DNA of 64,000 bases from Blautia sp. OF03-15BH (GCF_003463065.1 NZ_QSCM01000002.1:1-64000); one strand, 5' to 3'. Shown: positions 35,357 to 44,642, numbered from the stretch's first letter. Program-made: numbers and translations. Notes: generated from the letters alone by a model not told the origin.

Positions 35357-37203
35357 TGGCAAAGTATGTAGGATACAAGCGACCGAAGGATACGAAAAAA
35401 ACGCTGAAACGGATGCTTCATTATATCGGGATACACAAATGGTCTATGGCCCTGGTAGCAGTGCTGATCTGCATCAGCAGTTTTGCCAATATTTTTGGTA
35501 CATATCTGGTGAAACCGGTGGTCAACCGATACATTTTGTCCGGAGATGTGCCCGGGCTGATCCGAATGCTGTTTCTTATGGGAATCATGTATGCGGCGGG
35601 GGTGGCGGCTAACTTTGGTTATGGTCAGCTGATGTCCAGGACTGCTCAGAAGGTGGTGGCAGAAATCCGGTCTGATCTTTTCCGCCATGTACAGAAGCTC
35701 CCGCTCACCTATTTTGATGCCCACACGCATGGGGAGATGATGAGCCGTTTTACCAATGATGTAGATACGATCCAGGAAGCTTTAAACAACAGCTTCTCCA
35801 TGATGATCCAGAGCTTTCTGGTGCTGACAGGAACCGTCACCATGCTGATGATTTTAAATGTGCCGTTATCTCTTATCGTGTTGTTTTTCTTAAGCTGCAT
35901 GTTTGCTTTTATCAAATATAACAGCAAACGGAGCAAACGTTATTTTAACGAGCAGCAGGCAGCCATGGGAGAACTGAACGGTTTTGTGGAAGAGATGGTG
36001 AGCGGACAGAAAGTGGAGAAGGTTTTCAATCATGAAGCTGTTAATTTTGAAACCTTTTGTGAGAAAAATGAAAAGCTTCGGAAGGCATCCACAGCGGCAC
36101 TCTCTTATTCCGGTATGACAGTTCCTGTCATTGTGGCACTTTCTTACTTTAACTATGCGGTCTCTGCATGCATGGGCGGTCTGTTTGCCATTGCCGGCCA
36201 GATGGATATGGGCAGCCTGGCATCCTATCTGGTCTATGTGCGTCAGAGTGCCATGCCCATCAACCAGTTTACCCAGCAGCTGAACTTTATTCTTTCTGCC
36301 CTTTCCGGTGCAGAACGGATCTTTGAGGTTATGGACGAAAAACCGGAAATCGATGAAGGAAAAGTGACACTCTGCGAGGTAATAAAGGCTCCGGACGGAA
36401 GGCTTACGGAAACCGCTTCCTATAGCGGTTTTTATGCCTGGAAAAAGGAAGATGGAGAACTGGTGCCTTTGAAGGGGGATGTGCGTTTTCAGGATGTGGT
36501 CTTTGGATACACGGTGAAGCAACGGATTCTGGACGACATCAGTCTCTTTGCAAAGCCAGGGCAGAAGATTGCATTTGTGGGTTCTACAGGAGCCGGCAAA
36601 ACCACGATCATCAATCTGGTGAATCGTTTTTATGAGATCCAGTCTGGAGAGATCACCTACGATGGCATTGATATCAGGAAGATCCGCAAAGATGATCTTC
36701 GCCGCTCACTCTCCATGGTCATTCAGGATACGCATCTGTTTACAGGGACCATCATGGAAAACATCCGTTATGGCCGGCTGGATGCCACAGATGAGGAAGT
36801 ACATGAGGCGGCGAAGCTGGCCAGCGCAGATTCTTTTATCCGCCGTCTGCCTATGGGGTATGATACCATGCTCTATGCGGACGGAAGCAATCTTTCCCAG
36901 GGACAGCGTCAGCTGCTGGCCATTGCCCGGGCAGCCATTTCCCGCCCACCGGTACTGATCCTGGACGAGGCCACCAGTTCCATTGATACCCGTACGGAAT
37001 ATCTCATTGAAAAGGGTATGGATGCCCTTATGGAAAACAGGACCGTCTTTGTCATCGCCCATCGCCTTTCCACTGTGAAAAATGCGCAGGCGATCCTGGT
37101 TCTTGAAAAAGGAAAGATCATTGAAAGAGGCGATCACAGAGAACTTTTGGAAGAAAAAGGGCGTTATTATCAGTTATATACAGGAAAAACAGAACTGGAT
37201 TAA
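35356..37203 (+). CDS. ABC exporter half-transporter, catalytic partner
   Basis: A 615-residue half-transporter whose start overlaps the previous stop by one base (TGATG). Six membrane helices cover about residues 25-335. An insertion at about 340-380 (EVIKAPDGRLTETASYSGFY) precedes the ATPase. Here Walker A is GSTGAGKTT, the signature LSQGQRQ and Walker B LILDEATSSID, so the catalytic Glu is present. Together the pair should form a heterodimer with one active and one degenerate ATP site, like LmrD or TM288. Confidence 0.92.
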   Translation: MAKYVGYKRPKDTKKTLKRMLHYIGIHKWSMALVAVLICISSFANIFGTYLVKPVVNRYILSGDVPGLIRMLFLMGIMYAAGVAANFGYGQLMSRTAQKVVAEIRSDLFRHVQKLPLTYFDAHTHGEMMSRFTNDVDTIQEALNNSFSMMIQSFLVLTGTVTMLMILNVPLSLIVLFFLSCMFAFIKYNSKRSKRYFNEQQAAMGELNGFVEEMVSGQKVEKVFNHEAVNFETFCEKNEKLRKASTAALSYSGMTVPVIVALSYFNYAVSACMGGLFAIAGQMDMGSLASYLVYVRQSAMPINQFTQQLNFILSALSGAERIFEVMDEKPEIDEGKVTLCEVIKAPDGRLTETASYSGFYAWKKEDGELVPLKGDVRFQDVVFGYTVKQRILDDISLFAKPGQKIAFVGSTGAGKTTIINLVNRFYEIQSGEITYDGIDIRKIRKDDLRRSLSMVIQDTHLFTGTIMENIRYGRLDATDEEVHEAAKLASADSFIRRLPMGYDTMLYADGSNLSQGQRQLLAIARAAISRPPVLILDEATSSIDTRTEYLIEKGMDALMENRTVFVIAHRLSTVKNAQAILVLEKGKIIERGDHRELLEEKGRYYQLYTGKTELD

Positions 37204-37351
37204 AACGAAGGCAAAGGGTTCACTTATGTAAATATGGCTCTGAATAGTGCCAGAACAGAAGATTCAGGCTTGTATATTCAGAAGAAAAAGTGTACACTGG
37301 AAATGACAGAAAAAGCCGGTATCGGCGAGCAGGTAACTGGGAGGAATGGAT

Positions 37352-37855
37352 ATGACAGTAGAAGAATTGATCGCAATGCTCGAAATGCAGGAAGAAATCC
37401 TGCAGTTTAATCATTTTACCAATGAAGATGCCTGGGAACTTGGAAATATCATGGTGGCAGAAGCCAGACGGAGAAAAATGCCTGTGGCCATCAGCATCCG
37501 TCTGAATAACGGATATACGGTATTCCAGTATGCAGGAGACGGAACCAATCTTCACAATGAAAACTGGCTTCGCAGAAAATACAATACGGTGAAAACACTG
37601 GAGAGGAGCAGCCTTTACACTTACATGCTGCTTCGGAAGAATGAGGAGACCATGGAAAATCTTTTCCTGGATGAGAAAGACTATGCCTGCTGCGGCGGCG
37701 GTTTCCCGGTCCGGGTAGAGGAAGTGGGAGTGGTCGGAGCCATTCTGGTATCCGGTCTGGATCATGTCTCCGACCATGATTTTATTGTGAAATGTGTAAG
37801 CAGATATCTGCATATTGATGAAGTGCCCAGGATCAGAGGAGATATCCTCTCCTGA
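37352..37855 (+). CDS. HbpS/GlcG-like heme-degrading-domain protein (UPF0303)
   Basis: A 167-residue soluble protein. GGGAGG lies 7 bases before ATG 37352, which decides against ATG 37346. The fold family (GlcG/HbpS, UPF0303) is suggested by ISIRLNNGYTVFQY, LRRKYNTVKT and GGFPVRVEEVGVVGAILVSG followed by DHDFIVKCVSRYL. Members include the heme-binding sensor HbpS and an uncharacterised group. No heme ligand can be assigned with confidence. It follows the exporter pair by about 150 bases and may have its own promoter. Confidence 0.75.
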   Translation: MTVEELIAMLEMQEEILQFNHFTNEDAWELGNIMVAEARRRKMPVAISIRLNNGYTVFQYAGDGTNLHNENWLRRKYNTVKTLERSSLYTYMLLRKNEETMENLFLDEKDYACCGGGFPVRVEEVGVVGAILVSGLDHVSDHDFIVKCVSRYLHIDEVPRIRGDILS

Positions 37856-37861
37856 AGCAGG

Positions 37862-38752
37862 TCAGGATCGAAAGGCCCTTTCCATATCCTCCGGAAGCGG
37901 AGCGGTAAAGGAAAGGGCTTTTCCTGTTATGGGATGAAGAAAAGAAAGCCGATAGGAGTGGAGTGCCTGGCGGTTGATCCTGGTATGGTCAGGGTAGTAA
38001 AGGTAGTCTCCGATGAGGGGACAGCCGATGTAAGCCATATGCACCCGGATCTGGTGGGTTCTGCCGGTTTCCAGTTTCAGGGAGACCAGAGAAAGCCCGT
38101 TTCGCGTCTCCAGGCGGGTGAAATGGGTCCGTGCGGGCTCACCGGTTTCAAAGTTGACCTCTCTTAGAATGGCAGAGCCTTCTTTTCGCCCGATGGGAGC
38201 GGAAATGGTGCCTTTTTCAGGAGGGATTCCCTCTACGATGGCCAGGTATTCCCGATGGATCTCTCTTTTTCGGACCATATCTGAAAGGATCGAAGCGGAG
38301 AGTTGGTGTCTGGCGACAATGAGAAGTCCGGTGGTGTCACGGTCCAGCCGGTTGATGCAGCGGTAGACAAACTCTTTTCCCTGCTGCTGATAATGCCAGG
38401 TGAGAGCATCCGCCAGCGTGTTGCCGTGATTTTGAAAAGAAGGGTGAATGGGCATATCAGCTGGTTTGTTGATCACCAGCAGGTCTTCATCTTCATAAAC
38501 GATCTCAAAAGGAAGAGGAGCGGGCATGATCGCCTCGCTCCCTTCTGCTTTTTCCAGAAGACGGACCCGGATCCGGTCGCCGTTTTTTAATGCAATGGTC
38601 ATAAAGGTCGGCTGACCGTTTCTTAAGAGGCCGTTTTCCGTTTCTTTCAGCTGTCGCAGCAGCTGTCTGGAATATCCCTTCTCCCGGAGAAAATCTCCAA
38701 GCTTTCTGCCTTCTTCGCCAGAACTTATCTGATATTCAAAAATTCGTTCCAT
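37862..38752 (-). CDS. rluA: RluA-family pseudouridine synthase
   Basis: A 296-residue enzyme that turns uridine into pseudouridine in rRNA or tRNA. Residues 12-70 look like an S4 RNA-binding domain. The catalytic domain has INRLDRDTTGLLIVAR, where the Asp of RLDxxT is the nucleophile, and a later H..QIRVHMAYIG. Which uridine is modified cannot be told from sequence. It starts 1 base after the potD stop, so it is the last gene of the pot operon. Confidence 0.88.
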   Translation of the reverse strand: MERIFEYQISSGEEGRKLGDFLREKGYSRQLLRQLKETENGLLRNGQPTFMTIALKNGDRIRVRLLEKAEGSEAIMPAPLPFEIVYEDEDLLVINKPADMPIHPSFQNHGNTLADALTWHYQQQGKEFVYRCINRLDRDTTGLLIVARHQLSASILSDMVRKREIHREYLAIVEGIPPEKGTISAPIGRKEGSAILREVNFETGEPARTHFTRLETRNGLSLVSLKLETGRTHQIRVHMAYIGCPLIGDYLYYPDHTRINRQALHSYRLSFLHPITGKALSFTAPLPEDMERAFRS

Positions 38753-38753
38753 G

Positions 38754-39821
38754 TCAGTATGCTTTTACCTCATTCCAGAGCTCATTGTATTCAAAGTCCA
38801 TATCGGAACCAAGATACGTGTAGGTTTCGCAGTTTTTCAGCATTTCACCGGTTGGGAAAGCAATGGTGCTGTTACGGATGTCATCATCTTCGATGAGGGC
38901 TCTGGCTGCTTTGTTCGGTGTGGAATAGGTGATGTATTCAAAGTTTTTCAATGCGATGTCCGGTCGGCAGAGAAAATCAAGGAATTTCAGGGCATTTTCC
39001 TTGTGGTGCGCATTTTTGGGGATGACCCAGCCATCGATCCAGACATTGGAGCCCTCCTTGGGGATCACATATTCCAGATCGGGATTTTCTCTCTGTGTGT
39101 AAATGGCTTCCCCGGAATAGATAACACCGAGAGCGGCCTCGTTGCCGATCATTTTGTCACGGACCTGATCGACCACATAAGCCTGAACCAGGGGCTTCTG
39201 CTCCTTCAGAGAATCAGCAGCCTCCTGAAGCTCCGTGCTGTCCGTGGAATTCAGAGAGTAGCCAAGCCGTTTCAAGGCTACGGCAAAGGCGTCACGGACA
39301 CTGTCCTGCATGAGGATCTCATCTTTATATTTCTCATCCCAGAGAATATCCCAGCTGTCTACCGTTTCATGCACCATGGTCTTATTGTAGAGGATACCTA
39401 CAGTACCCCAGCAATAGGGGACACAATAGCGGTTTCCGGGGTCAAACTGTTCTGCAGACTTCAGATAATCCGGGTCAATGTTGGAGAAATTCGAGATCTT
39501 GTCATAGTCCAGAGGTTCCAGAAGATCGTTTTCGATCATTTTCTGGATCATATAATCGGAGGGACAGATGACGTCATAGACAACGGCTCCGGTCTCTACC
39601 TTCGGGTACATGATCTCGTTGGTCTCAAATTCATCGTAAATAATGGAGATGCCGGTTTCTTCCTCAAACTGATCCAGAATATCCGGATCAATGTATTCTC
39701 CCCAGTTGTAGACTACCAGGGAGTTGGAGTTGGCGGCAGCTGCCGGGTCTTCTTTTTTACAGCCGGAAACCGTAAGAACGGCGAGAAGGAGTGTGGCTCC
39801 CAGTACAATTGAACGTTTCAT
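38754..39821 (-). CDS. potD: spermidine/putrescine-binding lipoprotein
   Basis: A 355-residue substrate-binding protein of a polyamine ABC importer. The first 20 residues are a lipoprotein signal with LTVSGC, where Cys20 is lipidated. The mature part starts near LVVYNWGEYIDPDILDQFEE, a stretch typical of PotD. Other conserved pieces are ICPSDYMIQKMI, PYCWGTVGILYNK and IPKEGSNVWIDGWVIPKNA. It lies outside the cell membrane and passes polyamine to PotB/PotC. It is the fifth gene of the regulator-potABCD operon. Confidence 0.93.
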   Translation of the reverse strand: MKRSIVLGATLLLAVLTVSGCKKEDPAAAANSNSLVVYNWGEYIDPDILDQFEEETGISIIYDEFETNEIMYPKVETGAVVYDVICPSDYMIQKMIENDLLEPLDYDKISNFSNIDPDYLKSAEQFDPGNRYCVPYCWGTVGILYNKTMVHETVDSWDILWDEKYKDEILMQDSVRDAFAVALKRLGYSLNSTDSTELQEAADSLKEQKPLVQAYVVDQVRDKMIGNEAALGVIYSGEAIYTQRENPDLEYVIPKEGSNVWIDGWVIPKNAHHKENALKFLDFLCRPDIALKNFEYITYSTPNKAARALIEDDDIRNSTIAFPTGEMLKNCETYTYLGSDMDFEYNELWNEVKAY

Positions 39822-39840
39822 GACGATGGCTCCTTTTTCG

Positions 39841-40653
39841 TTAGTCAGCTTTTTTTCTGCGTTTCGGACGGTAATTGGAAAGCAGAAGGAGAATCAGTAC
39901 GGCAAGAAAAAGCAGAGTGGAAAGAGCGTACATTTCCGGCTTGATGCCTTTTTTGACTTCCGTGTAGATCTTGGTGGAAAGTGTGTCAAAACCGGCTCCC
40001 TTTACAAAGTGAGTGATCACGAAATCATCCAGGGACATGGTAAATGCCAGGAGAAAACCAGACAGGATCCCAGGCATCAGATCCGGAAGAGTGGTCTTGT
40101 AAAAAGCATAAAAGGGAGTGGCACCCAGATCCAGCGCTGCCTCATAGGTATAGCGGCTGGTCTGTCGAAGCTTCGGCATGATACTCAGGATCGTATAGGG
40201 AATATTAAAGGTGATGTGTCCGATGAGTACGGTCCAGAAGCCAAAGGGCAGTTCCCGGTCGAAACGGGAAAGAAAATTTCCGATGACCAGAAAGACCAGC
40301 ATCAGAGAGATACCGGTAACGATCTCTGCATTCAGCATGGGGATGTTGGCAATTCCCATGAAAATGGAACGCCAGCGCTTTTTCATGTTGTTCATGGCCA
40401 TGCAGGCACACAGCCCGATGAGCGTGGCAATGAGGGCAGACAGAAAAGCAATGATCATTGTATTCCGAAAGGCCAGAAGAATCTCTTCATTCTGGAAAAG
40501 CTCTGTATACCATTGTGTGGTAAAGCCGCCCCAGCGGGCACGGCTCTTGGACTGGTTAAAGGAAAGGACCATCAGGGTCAGGATGGGTGCATACAGAAGC
40601 ACAAAAATAAAAACCAGATAGATGTTGGAACAAACCTTTTTCAGTGCTTTCAT
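39841..40653 (-). CDS. potC: polyamine ABC transporter permease PotC
   Basis: A 270-residue inner membrane permease with about six helices and the binding-protein-dependent permease motif AALDLGATPFYAFYKTTLPDL (EAA loop). It partners PotB. The start follows the potB stop directly (TAAATG), so translation is probably coupled. Confidence 0.93.
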   Translation of the reverse strand: MKALKKVCSNIYLVFIFVLLYAPILTLMVLSFNQSKSRARWGGFTTQWYTELFQNEEILLAFRNTMIIAFLSALIATLIGLCACMAMNNMKKRWRSIFMGIANIPMLNAEIVTGISLMLVFLVIGNFLSRFDRELPFGFWTVLIGHITFNIPYTILSIMPKLRQTSRYTYEAALDLGATPFYAFYKTTLPDLMPGILSGFLLAFTMSLDDFVITHFVKGAGFDTLSTKIYTEVKKGIKPEMYALSTLLFLAVLILLLLSNYRPKRRKKAD

Positions 40654-41475
40654 TTAAAAAGACGCCCCCTTTCCTTCCTTGTCGTATTTGTTCATGATCG
40701 CCATACTGATCGCGATAAAAATCATAAGGACCAGGGAAAGACCGCTTCCCATATGCCAGTTATTGACCTGTTTAAACTGCTGCTCGATGACATTTCCGAT
40801 AAGAAGGATCTTGCTTCCGCCGAGCAGGTCCGAGAGTACGAACGTGGTCATGGCAGGTACGAATACCATGGTGATGCCGCTGATGACGCCTGGCAGAGTC
40901 AGCGGGAAAATGACTTTGGTGAAGGTCTGGAACTTATTGGCTCCCAGATCCTCTGCCGCCTGGATCACATCGATGTCTACCTTGATGAGGCTGTTATAAA
41001 TAGGCAGCAGCATAAATGGCAGGAAGTTATAGATCATACCCAGGACAATGGCGTAGGGTGTATTGATGATCTTCAGGGAAGGCAAATGGAGAACATGCAG
41101 GACGGTGTTGATGACACCGTTTTTCTCCAGTAACGTCTGCCAGGCCATGGTCCGGAGCAAAAAGTTCATCCACATGGGGATGATGAAGATCAGGACGATG
41201 AGCTGACTCTGGTTTCCTTTTAATTTGCTTAAGATCATGGCCAGCGGATAGGACATGATCAGACAGGCAACCGTACTCACAAGAGAGAGGAGAAGTGCCA
41301 GCCATAAGGACTTCAGGTAATGGGGAGCCAGGATCCTTTTGACATTTTCCAGGGTGAAGCTGCCGTCCTCTCCGGTGAAGCCGTAATAGATCACCATGAA
41401 AAGAGGGATCACGATAAAGGCTGCGGTCCATACCAGGAAAGGACCGGAGAGGAGTGCTTTGTTTTTAGTTTTCAA
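40654..41475 (-). CDS. potB: polyamine ABC transporter permease PotB
   Basis: A 273-residue permease with six predicted helices. The EAA loop reads AAEDLGANKFQTFTKVIFPL. Its start overlaps the end of potA by 11 bases. With PotC it forms the channel of the importer. Confidence 0.93.
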   Translation of the reverse strand: MKTKNKALLSGPFLVWTAAFIVIPLFMVIYYGFTGEDGSFTLENVKRILAPHYLKSLWLALLLSLVSTVACLIMSYPLAMILSKLKGNQSQLIVLIFIIPMWMNFLLRTMAWQTLLEKNGVINTVLHVLHLPSLKIINTPYAIVLGMIYNFLPFMLLPIYNSLIKVDIDVIQAAEDLGANKFQTFTKVIFPLTLPGVISGITMVFVPAMTTFVLSDLLGGSKILLIGNVIEQQFKQVNNWHMGSGLSLVLMIFIAISMAIMNKYDKEGKGASF

Positions 41476-42538
41476 TATTCACAGCCTCCTCATCTTCCGA
41501 TTCCGGTTTGTTCATGATCTGGATGTCGAAGGGATCTACGGAAAGCCCGACTTCTGTTCCGACAGGAAAGCAGTCGGTGCTGTGAACCAGCCATTCATAA
41601 CCGTTGGCCAGAACTTCCATTTCATAATGGACACCCTTGAAGATCAGATGGGTGACAACCCCATTGATGATGCCCTGACCCGGTTTGACAAGATCGACGT
41701 CTTCCGGACGGATCACCACATCCACAGGCCGGTTCTGACCAAATCCCGTATCCACGCAACGGAACTTTGCACCAAGGATCTCCACCAGTTTATCCTCCAG
41801 CATGATGCCGTCAATGATGTTGCTGTCTCCGATGAAGTCTGCAACGAAGGCGTTTTCCGGCTCATTGTAGATGTCTACGGGTGTACCGATCTGCTGGATG
41901 TAACCCTGGTTCATGACAACGATGGTATCAGACATGGTAAGGGCTTCTTCCTGATCATGTGTGACATAAATGAAAGTGATGCCAAGTTCGTTTTTCAGGC
42001 GGATCAGCTCATACTGCATGTCCTGACGGAGCTTGAGGTCCAGAGCACCAAGCGGCTCGTCCAGAAGCAGAAGCTTCGGTTCGTTTACAATAGCGCGGGC
42101 AATAGCGATACGCTGCTGCTGACCGCCGCTTAAGGAATCTGAGGTGCGGTTTTCAAATCCATCCAGGTTTACGAGCTTTAAAGCATATTTAATCTTGTCC
42201 TGGATGTAGGCATTGCTTTTTTTCTTGATCTTCAGACCGAAAGCGATGTTTTCTGCGATGGTCATGTGAGGGAAAAGTGCGTATTTCTGGAAAACGGTAT
42301 TCAGCTGCCGTTTGTTGGGCGGGAGAGAAGTGATGTCTTTTCCGTCAAAGATGACCTTTCCCTGATCCGGCGTTTCAAAACCGCCGATCAGACGGAGCGT
42401 GGTGGTCTTTCCACAGCCGCTGGGACCAAGAAGTGTGAGAAATTCATTCTCACGGATATAGAGGTTCAGATCGTCCAGGATCATCTGGCCGTCATAAGAT
42501 TTGGAAATATGCTGTAAATCAATGAGATGTTTGCTCAT
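41465..42538 (-). CDS. potA: polyamine ABC transporter ATP-binding protein PotA
   Basis: A 357-residue ATPase. The Walker A motif is GPSGCGKTT (about residues 37-45), the signature LSGGQQQR and Walker B LLLDEPLGALD. The C-terminal TOBE-like regulatory part (about residues 265-340) is present. It energises the PotBC channel. It lies downstream of the XRE-cupin regulator gene, in the order regulator, potA, potB, potC, potD. Confidence 0.94.
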   Translation of the reverse strand: MSKHLIDLQHISKSYDGQMILDDLNLYIRENEFLTLLGPSGCGKTTTLRLIGGFETPDQGKVIFDGKDITSLPPNKRQLNTVFQKYALFPHMTIAENIAFGLKIKKKSNAYIQDKIKYALKLVNLDGFENRTSDSLSGGQQQRIAIARAIVNEPKLLLLDEPLGALDLKLRQDMQYELIRLKNELGITFIYVTHDQEEALTMSDTIVVMNQGYIQQIGTPVDIYNEPENAFVADFIGDSNIIDGIMLEDKLVEILGAKFRCVDTGFGQNRPVDVVIRPEDVDLVKPGQGIINGVVTHLIFKGVHYEMEVLANGYEWLVHSTDCFPVGTEVGLSVDPFDIQIMNKPESEDEEAVNIEN

Positions 42539-42561
42539 GGTCTTTGTTTTCTCCTTCGTAT

Positions 42562-43101
42562 TTAAAAGCTTGGGGGTGAACTGATCCAGAGAACCTGGGC
42601 CGGTGTCTTTCCGGTGTTCTCAAGAGAATGGCTTTTGTTTGGGATCAGATAGAAGGTTTCCCCTTTTTTTACTTTGTAACTTTTATTTCCGATATGGATC
42701 GTGACAACGCCTGTCAGGATATAACCGAACTCTTCTCCCTCATGAGGAAGGTCCATATAAGTGGTACCACCGGGACCCAAAGTCAGCCGGATAGGTTCCA
42801 TGATGTTTTTCTGGGCATTCGGAACGATCCATTCAATGGTATTGTTCAGTTCCGGATCAGATTTGACGAAATAGTCTTCTGCTTTGAAAACAATCTGTTC
42901 CTCCGGTGCCTCATAAAAAAATTCATTGAGGCTGCTGCCCAGAACCTGCAGGATATCTGCCAGAGTTGCAATGGAAGGGGAGGTCAGATCGCGTTCCAGC
43001 TGTGAGATAAATCCCTTGGAAAGTTCGGAACGGTCGGCCAGTTCTTCCTGTGTCAGCCCCTTGGCAATCCGGAGATCCTTGATCTTCCTTCCTATCTCCA
43101 T
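42562..43101 (-). CDS. XRE-cupin regulator of the pot operon (PuuR-like)
   Basis: A 179-residue regulator. ATG at 43101 is chosen because AAGGTGA lies five bases upstream; the frame from 43152 adds 17 residues encoded by the end of the MITE-like element. Residues 1-65 are an HTH_XRE domain (IGRKIKDLRIAKGLTQEELA; SELSKGFISQLERD). Residues 105-175 are a cupin (DLPHEGEEFGYILTGVVTIH). Such XRE-cupin proteins often control polyamine uptake and catabolism. The palindromes at 43371-43396, at its own transcription start, suggest self-repression relieved by a small molecule, by analogy. Confidence 0.9.
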   Translation of the reverse strand: MEIGRKIKDLRIAKGLTQEELADRSELSKGFISQLERDLTSPSIATLADILQVLGSSLNEFFYEAPEEQIVFKAEDYFVKSDPELNNTIEWIVPNAQKNIMEPIRLTLGPGGTTYMDLPHEGEEFGYILTGVVTIHIGNKSYKVKKGETFYLIPNKSHSLENTGKTPAQVLWISSPPSF

Positions 43102-43132
43102 ATAGTCACCTTCTTTTGTGATTATTAAACTG

Positions 43133-43365
43133 TAACTGTTCAGGACGTTCAAAACAACAGGCCACAGGTCTACGCGCTGCTTCGGTCGGTGCTAAACGAG
43201 TCCCACCGGGACTCAGCACCCCGCGCATTGCATGCGCTCTCGCTGCATTCGCAGCTTCTGTCTGAGGCTAATGGGCGTTCCGCCCATTACGAAATAAAAA
43301 ATTCATCCTATTGCAAACAAGTTTGCATAGTCTGATTTTTCATTTCGCTGATGTTCTGAACTGTT
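43133..43365. repeat. MITE-like element, long copy, in a regulator leader
   Basis: It has the same ends and flanking blocks as the copy at 31794 but an extra GC-richer middle of about 135 bases (43168-43305). The middle folds into several hairpins: GGTGCT/AGCACC enclosing GAGTCCC/GGGACTC, GCGCAT/ATGCGC, and ATGGGCG/CGCCCAT. It sits between the pot regulator promoter and its start codon, so the transcript includes it. Confidence 0.75.
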
Positions 43366-43370
43366 GCGTT

Positions 43371-43396
43371 AAACTTCAAGTTTAGTCGCACTAAAC
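43371..43396. promoter_or_regulatory. overlapping palindromic operators
   Basis: AAACTT-C-AAGTTT (43371-43383) and GTTTAGT-CGC-ACTAAAC (43380-43396) overlap each other and the expected transcription start of the minus-strand promoter. They are likely binding sites of the XRE-cupin regulator. Confidence 0.7.
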
Positions 43397-43400
43397 AATG

Positions 43401-43428
43401 ATTATACAGAATCTCCATGGAATGTCAA
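43401..43428 (-). promoter_or_regulatory. perfect consensus promoter for the pot regulator operon
   Basis: On the minus strand TTGACA (43428-43423), a 16-base spacer, then TATAAT (43406-43401). The operators lie immediately downstream. Confidence 0.9.
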
Positions 43429-43461
43429 CTGTATTTTTGTAAAAAATATACGCAGTTTCTA

Positions 43462-43490
43462 TTAACAAAAAGAGGGCTTTATGGTAAAAT
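43462..43490 (+). promoter_or_regulatory. lactonase gene promoter
   Basis: TTAACA (43462-43467), a 17-base spacer and TAAAAT (43485-43490). It diverges from the pot promoter about 35 bases away. Confidence 0.65.
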
Positions 43491-43562
43491 AAATAAAAGT
43501 ACGGAAAAAACGGAATTTCTCTGTCCGTTTTTCACAGAACCCAGAAGCAGGAGGACAACAAT

Positions 43563-44633
43563 ATGTATAACAGTAATGATAAATATGTGGCGTATGTGGG
43601 TACCTATACCCACGGAAGCAGCATTGGTATTCATGTGTATGACCTGGATGTGGAGAATGGTTATATGACTGAGCGGAATGTAGTACCGGTAAACAATGCT
43701 TCACATGTAGCCAAATCGAATAATGGAAAGTATCTTTACTCTATTGCGGATGAAGGCGTAGCCGTAATGAAGATCGAAGAGGACGGCGGACTGACTCCGA
43801 TCAATAAAGTGGGTATTGACGGAATGAGAGGCTGCTTTCTTTCTACCGATAAAAAAGGAAAGTTCCTTTTTGTGGGTGGTTATCATGATGGAAAAGTTAC
43901 TGTGGTACACACACACAGCGATGGAAGACTGGGAAGAGTCATGGATGGTATCTTCCACAAAGGTCTGGGAAGTGTGGCAGAGAGAAATTTCCGGCCTCAC
44001 ATCAGCTGCGTGATGCCGACTCCGGATAATAAATTCCTCTGTGTCGTAGACAGCGGCGTGGATCATATCAATATATATACGGTAAATCCTGCCACCGGCC
44101 GCCTGAAGCTGGTGGACATTCTTCGCTGCAAGCTGGAATCCGCTCCCCGTTGGATCCGTTTCAGCCGTGACGGCAAATTTGCATATGTGATCTGTGAACA
44201 CAGCAATGAGATCCTGGTGTATACTTATGACGGTTCCGGAAAAATGCCGGAATTTGAACTGGTCCAGAAGGTTCCCACCTATATGGACAACGATGAGAAT
44301 GCGAAAGCAGCCTCAGCACTGAAGATTTCCCCGAGCGGTGATTACCTTTACTGTTCCACAGCCGGAGAGGAAACTGTAGGTATCTTCAGGATCGATCATG
44401 AGACAGGAATGCTCACAAAGATCTGCATTCTTCCGATCAGCGGAAAATATCCCAAAGATCTGGCAGTCTTCCCGGATGAAAAAACACTGGTAGTTTTAAA
44501 TCATGAGTCCAATGAGATCCGTTTCTTCCATATAGATTATGAAAAAGGACTGATGGTTCTGAAAGGGAAACCGATCCATATCGAAACACCGAACTGTATT
44601 CTGATCTCTAAAGTCGGAGAGTTTACAGAGTAA
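43563..44633 (+). CDS. seven-bladed beta-propeller lactonase
   Basis: A 356-residue soluble protein of the lactonase family (6-phosphogluconolactonase YbhE/Pgl type). It begins VAYVGTYTHGSSIGIHVYDL, and the propeller blades carry repeated patterns such as YLYSIADEG, HISCVMPTPDNKFLCVVDSG, RWIRFSRDGKFAYVICEHSN, LKISPSGDYLYCSTAGE and PKDLAVFPDEKTLVVLNHE. If active it hydrolyses a sugar lactone, perhaps in the pentose phosphate route, though many members are uncharacterised. AGGAGG precedes the ATG. It stands alone between a promoter and a perfect terminator. Confidence 0.85.
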   Translation: MYNSNDKYVAYVGTYTHGSSIGIHVYDLDVENGYMTERNVVPVNNASHVAKSNNGKYLYSIADEGVAVMKIEEDGGLTPINKVGIDGMRGCFLSTDKKGKFLFVGGYHDGKVTVVHTHSDGRLGRVMDGIFHKGLGSVAERNFRPHISCVMPTPDNKFLCVVDSGVDHINIYTVNPATGRLKLVDILRCKLESAPRWIRFSRDGKFAYVICEHSNEILVYTYDGSGKMPEFELVQKVPTYMDNDENAKAASALKISPSGDYLYCSTAGEETVGIFRIDHETGMLTKICILPISGKYPKDLAVFPDEKTLVVLNHESNEIRFFHIDYEKGLMVLKGKPIHIETPNCILISKVGEFTE

Positions 44634-44642
44634 GAGTAATAG

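Noticed and set aside
39724..41133. 469-residue plus-strand open frame across potD/potC/potB
   Set aside because: It crosses three well-identified pot genes on the other strand and has no recognisable domain.
43102..43152. longer N-terminus of the pot regulator
   Set aside because: The extra residues come partly from the MITE end and lack a ribosome site; AAGGTGA supports the start at 43101.
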